The position numbers were made by a program, and so were the translations under genes. Below the pieces are notes generated by a model, which saw only the letters and a program-made list of their open reading frames with translations, ran no database searches and was not told the DNA's origin. A DNA stretch of 64,000 bases from Cacajao melanocephalus (taxonomy: Eukaryota > Chordata > Mammalia > Primates > Pitheciidae), in NCBI GenBank assembly GCA_963573385.1, contig CAUYLG010076980.1, positions 1-64,000 of the forward strand. The letters are read 5' to 3'. Position 1 is the stretch's first letter. Every line of letters begins with the position of its first letter. Positions 57,021 to 64,000 of the stretch are shown here, one piece after another.

Positions 57021-57608
57021 TTCTTGGGTCATTACAAAATTTAGCACTCAATAAATGATTATTGGCTTTGATTTTAATAATACCTCCTTGTGGAATATTT
57101 CTGTAACTACAGCTGCAGAAAACATATTTAGTGTTTTACTTCAATTCAAGGTAAGTATAACTTCATGGACAACCACAAAGCTACAACTCTTGTCACAAAC
57201 ATCAGATCCAGATCCAATCTAAAAATATACAACAGGAATATTTTTAGTCTCTAAGGGCTAGATGCAAGGAAGGCAAAAGATCTGTGGTGGCTGCACGCCA
57301 TAAAGTGCAGTAAAAGATTTTGACCCTTCATACTTAATCAGATGAACAGAGTGCCTCAATCCACCATCAGGGTCTCCCAAAGAAATAAGAAGGAAGGATG
57401 GTGGGCTCAACTAGCCCTGGAGGCGAATACTACATGGATTCAAATAAGCATAGCTCATTTCTATGTGTTGCCTACATGTCCTATTACCTTGGCAAACTGT
57501 ATACAAATAGCTACAGGAAAAAGAGGCCTAAAAACAGTAAACCAAAATGGCAAGTGTAGCTCTTACCTCACACGCCAAGGAAAAAAATTAATAAAAATAA
57601 GCATAAAA
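57021..57608. other. Intronic stretch, nothing recognised
   Basis: Unassigned intron 2 sequence with no repeat signature visible. Confidence 0.5.
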
Positions 57609-57890
57609 GGCCAGGCACAATGGCTCATGCCTGTAATCCCAGCACTTTGAGAGGCCAAGGCAGGCAGATCACCTGAGGTCAGGAGCTCGAGACCACCCTG
57701 GCCAACATGGTAAAACCCCAACTCTACTAAAAAGACAAAAATTAGCCAGGCCTGCGCCAGCTACTCAGGAGGCTAAGGCAGGAGAAAGAGAATGAGCTTG
57801 AACTCGGGAGGCAGAGGTTGCAGTGAGCCAAGATGGTACCACTGCACTCCACCCCGAATGACAAAATGAGACACTGTCTCAAAAACAGGG
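57609..57890 (+). mobile_element. Alu with arm-junction deletion
   Basis: Head ggccaggcacaatggctcat. About 20 bp is missing near 57750. Confidence 0.9.
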
Positions 57891-57922
57891 GGTGGGGGAG
57901 GGGACAGTAAATCTCAATGACA

Positions 57923-58116
57923 GATTTATACCAAATAAATCATCCAAAATAAGATTAGCAAAAAAGAAAAGAAAAACTTTAGTTTTTAGAGTCCAGGCTC
58001 AGGCAGTCCAGCTCAGACCGATTTATACCAAATAAATCATCCAAAATAAGATTAGCAAAAAAGAAAAGAAAAACTTTAGTTTTTAGAGTCCAGGCTCAGG
58101 CAGTCTAGCTCAGGCA
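57923..58116. repeat. 97-bp tandem duplication
   Basis: Copy 1 (57923-58019) and copy 2 (58020-58116) start gatttataccaaataaatca and run through a purine-rich middle to gtccaggctcaggcagt. They differ at only a few positions near the ends, so the duplication is recent compared with the neighbouring old repeats. Confidence 0.95.
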
Positions 58117-58570
58117 GTCTCCAAACATCTTTGGTCACTGTTTTTTGTTGGTTTTGTTGGGCTTTTGTTCCCCATAATAAGAACTCTTAAAAAAAGAGCC
58201 ACTTCATTTTTACAACTACTCCGTATCTAAGTTCTGACACTTGAGAGGCTTGACTCATTTATCAAATTAGTTATTGTAGTATCACTATGTTATATACAAT
58301 GGTTTTGTCTTTGTTGTGCCAATTCTGTGCTGAGAAAGAATGGCAGAGAGAGGTGATGGAAGGAAGTCTATTTAGCAGAAAGTCGGCTAAGTTCCTAAGC
58401 CAGTCAAGACTGGCTCCTGCATGCCCCTTCCCATTGGTCCTCTTAGCAATATCAAATGAGGCTTTTTCCTTAAGAGGTGCAACCACTTGTTCACACAATC
58501 AACATAGCAAAACTCTTCATCCACATTTTTCTAGGAATTCAGGGAAAAATGTTAGAATACAAAATTCTAG
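58117..58570. other. Intronic stretch, unassigned
   Basis: 58270-58560 stays open in frames on both strands (75 and 98 codons) but resembles no protein I know. The GC-rich core is at 58390-58450. Confidence 0.5.
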
Positions 58571-58868
58571 AAGCCAGGCATGATGGTTCACGCCTGTAAT
58601 TCCACCACTTTGGGAGGCCGAGGCAGGTGAGCTCACGAGTGCGAGACCAGCCTGACCAACAAGGTGAAACCCCACCTTTATAAAAAATGCAAAAATAAGC
58701 TGGGGTGGTGGCTCATGACTGTAGTCTCAGCTACTTGGGAGGCCTAGGTGGGAGGATGGCTTGAGCCCCGGAGGCAGAGGTTGCAGTAAGCTGAGATCAC
58801 GCAACTGCCCTCTAGCCTGGACACTAGAGACAGATCTTGTCTCAAAAACTCTCAAAAAAAAAAAAAAT
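58571..58868 (+). mobile_element. Alu
   Basis: Full-length, head gccaggcatgatggttcacg. The short target word aaattcta recurs at 58561 and 58865. Confidence 0.91.
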
Positions 58869-59539
<671 letters not shown>

Positions 59540-59574
59540 TGTTGTTAATCATTTAAAAAGAGAGATTGAGCTTC

Positions 59575-59728
59575 GTGGGCATAATCTCCTAATCTTATGC
59601 TCAGGCATGCACCAGTAGGCCCAGCTAATTGTTGCCAGGCTGGTCGTGAACTCCTGACCTCAGGTGATCCACCCACCTCGGCCTCCCAAAGTGTCGGGAT
59701 TATAGGTGTGAGCCAACACACCCAGCCT
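59575..59728 (-). mobile_element. Alu fragment (left arm)
   Basis: Inverted, with an internal gap at aattgttgccaggctggtcg, ending acacacccagcc. Confidence 0.85.
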
Positions 59729-59848
59729 TCTTCTAGGTTCTTAAGGGAAATATGTCCTCTTTCCCTGACACTGCTAAGCCCTCTTCTCTTCCTTTTATCA
59801 ATCACCTCTGAAAACTTTCTTCAAATAAGGAAAAAATTTAAATACAAC

Positions 59849-60152
59849 TGGCCAAGCATAGTGGTTCACGTCTGTAATCCCAGCACTTTGGGAGGCCGAG
59901 GTGGGCAGCAGGCAGATCACATGAGGCTAGGAGTTTGAGACCAGGCTGGCCAACATGGAAAAATCCCTGTCTCTACTAAAAATACAAGGATTAGCTGGGC
60001 GTCGTGGGGCACTTCTGTAAACCTAGCTACTTGGGAAGCAGAGGCATGAAAATCCCTTGAACCCGAGAAGCGGAGTCGTAGTGAGCTGAGATCTCACCAA
60101 TGTATTCCAGCCTGGGCAACAAGAAAGACTCTATCTCAAAAACTAAACAAAT
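59849..60152 (+). mobile_element. Alu
   Basis: Full-length, head ggccaagcatagtggttcac. Target word aatacaact / aacacaact at 59840 and 60154. Confidence 0.91.
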
Positions 60153-60446
60153 AAACACAACTCTCTCCTCCCTTGCTATGCTTTTTAGAAAGGAACATAC
60201 TAACTTACCCAACAGTTATTTGTCTAAAGTTCCTACGTATCTCTATAAACCCATATAGCCCTTGTCCTACTGAACAATGCTGTGCCCTAACAGCCGTTGT
60301 ACAACACATACTACAGTGCACACTGAAAGAGGCTCTTCATAAATGCATTTGATGATAATCTCACTCCTTAAAAAGCTCCCAAATGTTCACTGTCAGAGCC
60401 TGCATTTATACTCAAATACGTGAAGGGGAAAAAAATGTTCTCTTAC
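60153..60446. other. Intronic stretch, nothing recognised
   Basis: Unassigned sequence on the donor side of exon 2. Confidence 0.5.
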
Positions 60447-60916
<470 letters not shown>

Positions 60917-60939
60917 TGCTATAAGATAATTTTAACCTC

Positions 60940-60989
60940 ATACCTGGAGACACAAAATAACAATCCTAATACTTGGAGACACAAAATAA
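60940..60989. repeat. Short tandem duplication, period 29
   Basis: atacctggagacacaaaata at 60940 and atacttggagacacaaaata at 60969. Confidence 0.9.
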
Positions 60990-61246
60990 GTTAGTGAAAC
61001 AGAAATGCTTCTGACATATAATAGCACCTAATATCTAGCTAGTCCAACAGATATTTGCTGAGTGACTGACACGTAACTGAAGGCATTTAGGTTATTACAT
61101 TCTTTCCTACAAAGGCTCTGCTTCATTTCCAGAGCAATCTACACTATACCAGAGTATAAAAACCAATTGGTGGCACACCAGGTTGCACGCAACCATACTT
61201 TATAAAGAATATGAGCAAGTAAAGCTGAGATAGGTGAAGATGTAAA

Positions 61247-61710
61247 TGATGGGCATTAAGGGTTGAACTCTGCCCCCCCCCCAAAAATATGGAAATCCTA
61301 CTCCCCAGTACCTCATAATGTCAACTTATTTGTAAGTATGGTCTTTACAGAGGTCATCAGTTAAAACAAGGTTATTAGGTGGGCGCTAATCCAAAGACTG
61401 ATGTTAGGAGAAATCTGAACAGAGACAGACAGCACAGAGGGACAACTACGTAAAGAGACACCAGGGACTACCGGGTGAAGACAAAGGCACACACTAAAAA
61501 ATTATACTGTAAGCTAAGGAATGCCTGAAACTACCAGAAGCTGAAGAGTCAAAGAAAGATTCTCCTCTGAAGATTTCAGCGGCAACAGGATCCTGTGAAA
61601 CCGTACTCAGGACTTAAGCAGGACTTCTAGCACTGTGAGACAGTAAACGTCTGTTGTTCTAAGCCACCCAATTTGTGATACTTTGTTATGGCAGCCCTAG
61701 GAAACTAACA
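61247..61710 (+). mobile_element. MaLR solo LTR (MLT1-like)
   Basis: ggttgaactctgcccccccc, ccccagtacctcataatgtc, gggcgctaatccaaagactg, then tctgttgttctaagccaccc and a ggcagccctaggaaactaac end, follow the MLT1-type LTR order. No internal coding region adjoins it. Confidence 0.82.
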
Positions 61711-62666
<956 letters not shown>

Positions 62667-62691
62667 ATAATAATAATAATAATAATAATAT
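62667..62691. repeat. (AAT)n microsatellite at an Alu tail
   Basis: About 8 AAT units after the preceding Alu left arm. Confidence 0.93.
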
Positions 62692-62920
62692 GAATATCTC
62701 ACTTATAAATAAAAACACTCAGAATTGCTTTTCAAAATCAACATTTATCAAAACTGCTACAGAGGCTGCAAAAACAAAAGAAAACACACACAAAAATGAA
62801 ATCTACTGAAATTAGAGATAACCAAACTAGATTTTATACGATGAAACCTGCTAGCAGTGATTACTGGCTGGGTCAGGGAAGAGGATGTAGGCCTTCTTTG
62901 GAATCTAGGAAAGTTACTGA

Positions 62921-63247
<327 letters not shown>

Positions 63248-63301
63248 GCAAGACTCAAACTTTCAGGTACAACTCGGATCACTCAAGAATTCCCTTAGGA
63301 C

Positions 63302-63576
63302 TGGCAGGGCACGGTGGCTCACGCCTGTAATCCCAGCACTTTGGGAGGCCGAGGCAGGCAGATCACTAGGTCAGATCACGACCATCCTGGCTAACATGGT
63401 GAAATGTTGTCTCTACTAAAAATACAAAAAATTAGTCAGGCATGGTGGCATGTACCTATAGTCCCAGCTACTTGGGAGACTGAGGCAGGGATTGCAGTGA
63501 GCTGAGATCCCACCACTGCACTCCAGCCTGGGCGACAGAGTGAGACTCCATCTCCGGAAAAAAAAAAAAAAAAGCA
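63302..63576 (+). mobile_element. Alu with small deletions
   Basis: Head ggcagggcacggtggctcac, Sc/Y-like catcctggctaacatggtga segment, A-tail at 63558-63574. Confidence 0.91.
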
Positions 63577-64000
63577 TTTTCTTAGGTCTAACCACAGACA
63601 CCCTTTCCCACAGGCCCATAGACTGCAGCCTCAAAAACCTGTTCTACAGGACACAAAAAACACGGTTTGTAAAAAAAAAAAAAAAAAAAAAGAACTTTTT
63701 AGCAACAGGGCAGCTGTGATCAATTCCTCAGTTTGCTACTTACTATTACTTTAACCATATATATGTTACCCAACTTCCCTGGCCCTTAGTCTCCAAGACT
63801 ATTAAAGTAGGACTAACAGTATCTGCCTCACAGGGACAATATGAAAATGAGCAGGCAATAAAAAAATCACTTTGTAAAGTGGCAAGTACTATACTGGAAT
63901 TGATTGTTGCAGTAAAACATTTTATCATAAGAAAAAACTATCTTCTAGATTATAGAGTACATCACTGCTATTAAATAACCTCAAAAATATACACATTGGG
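63577..64000. other. Intron 1 end of window, nothing recognised
   Basis: Unassigned sequence with an A-run at 63670-63691. No CpG island or exon 1 is present. Confidence 0.5.

Overview
The window is primate nuclear DNA. Alu elements are very dense, with older L1, L2, MIR and MaLR remnants between them. It carries one real gene: 18 consecutive coding exons of UGGT1 (UDP-glucose:glycoprotein glucosyltransferase 1, the ER folding sensor of the calnexin cycle), all on the minus strand. Joined from high to low coordinates, the exons give 2,079 nt of open reading frame. Every boundary is AG/GT and no phase is broken. They cover about residues 20-713 in human numbering: end of the N-terminal leader and signal peptide, the thioredoxin-like (TRXL) folding-sensor domains 1, 4 (first segment) and 2, and the start of TRXL3. 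The first exon and promoter lie beyond 64,000. The beta-sandwich and catalytic GT24 exons lie below position 1. Several residues differ from the human protein as I remember it, so a non-human simian is likely; the species cannot be settled by eye.

Layout along the + strand (which runs backwards through the gene): exon 19 (669-789); intron 18 with an internally deleted L1M and a TMA7 retropseudogene; exon 18 (7546-7710); intron 17, with a long stretch free of recognisable repeats; exon 17 (12597-12728); intron 16, with an SRM (spermidine synthase) retropseudogene split by Alus, one of which is itself split by a retroposed 28S rRNA fragment; exon 16 (17305-17440); intron 15 with an L1 carrying three Alus; exons 15, 14, 13 and 12 (21.7-28.9 kb); an L1M 5'-region (30.7-32.6 kb); exons 11 to 6 (32.8-41.6 kb); exon 5 (44781-44893) with an Alu almost touching its splice donor; intron 4, with a near-palindromic hairpin and an L1/MaLR/Alu nest; exon 4 (49667-49797); intron 3 with an Alu pile; exon 3 (54617-54699); intron 2, with a 97-bp tandem duplication; exon 2 (60447-60582); then part of intron 1 to the window end.

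No second functional gene, RNA gene, CpG island, CRISPR array or new molecular system was found. The interest is in genome architecture: multi-layer nested retroposition, apparent template-switch palindromes, and an Alu insertion inside a splice-donor region. Repeat boundaries are by eye (about 5-10 bp), and subfamily names are given only where the sequence supports them.
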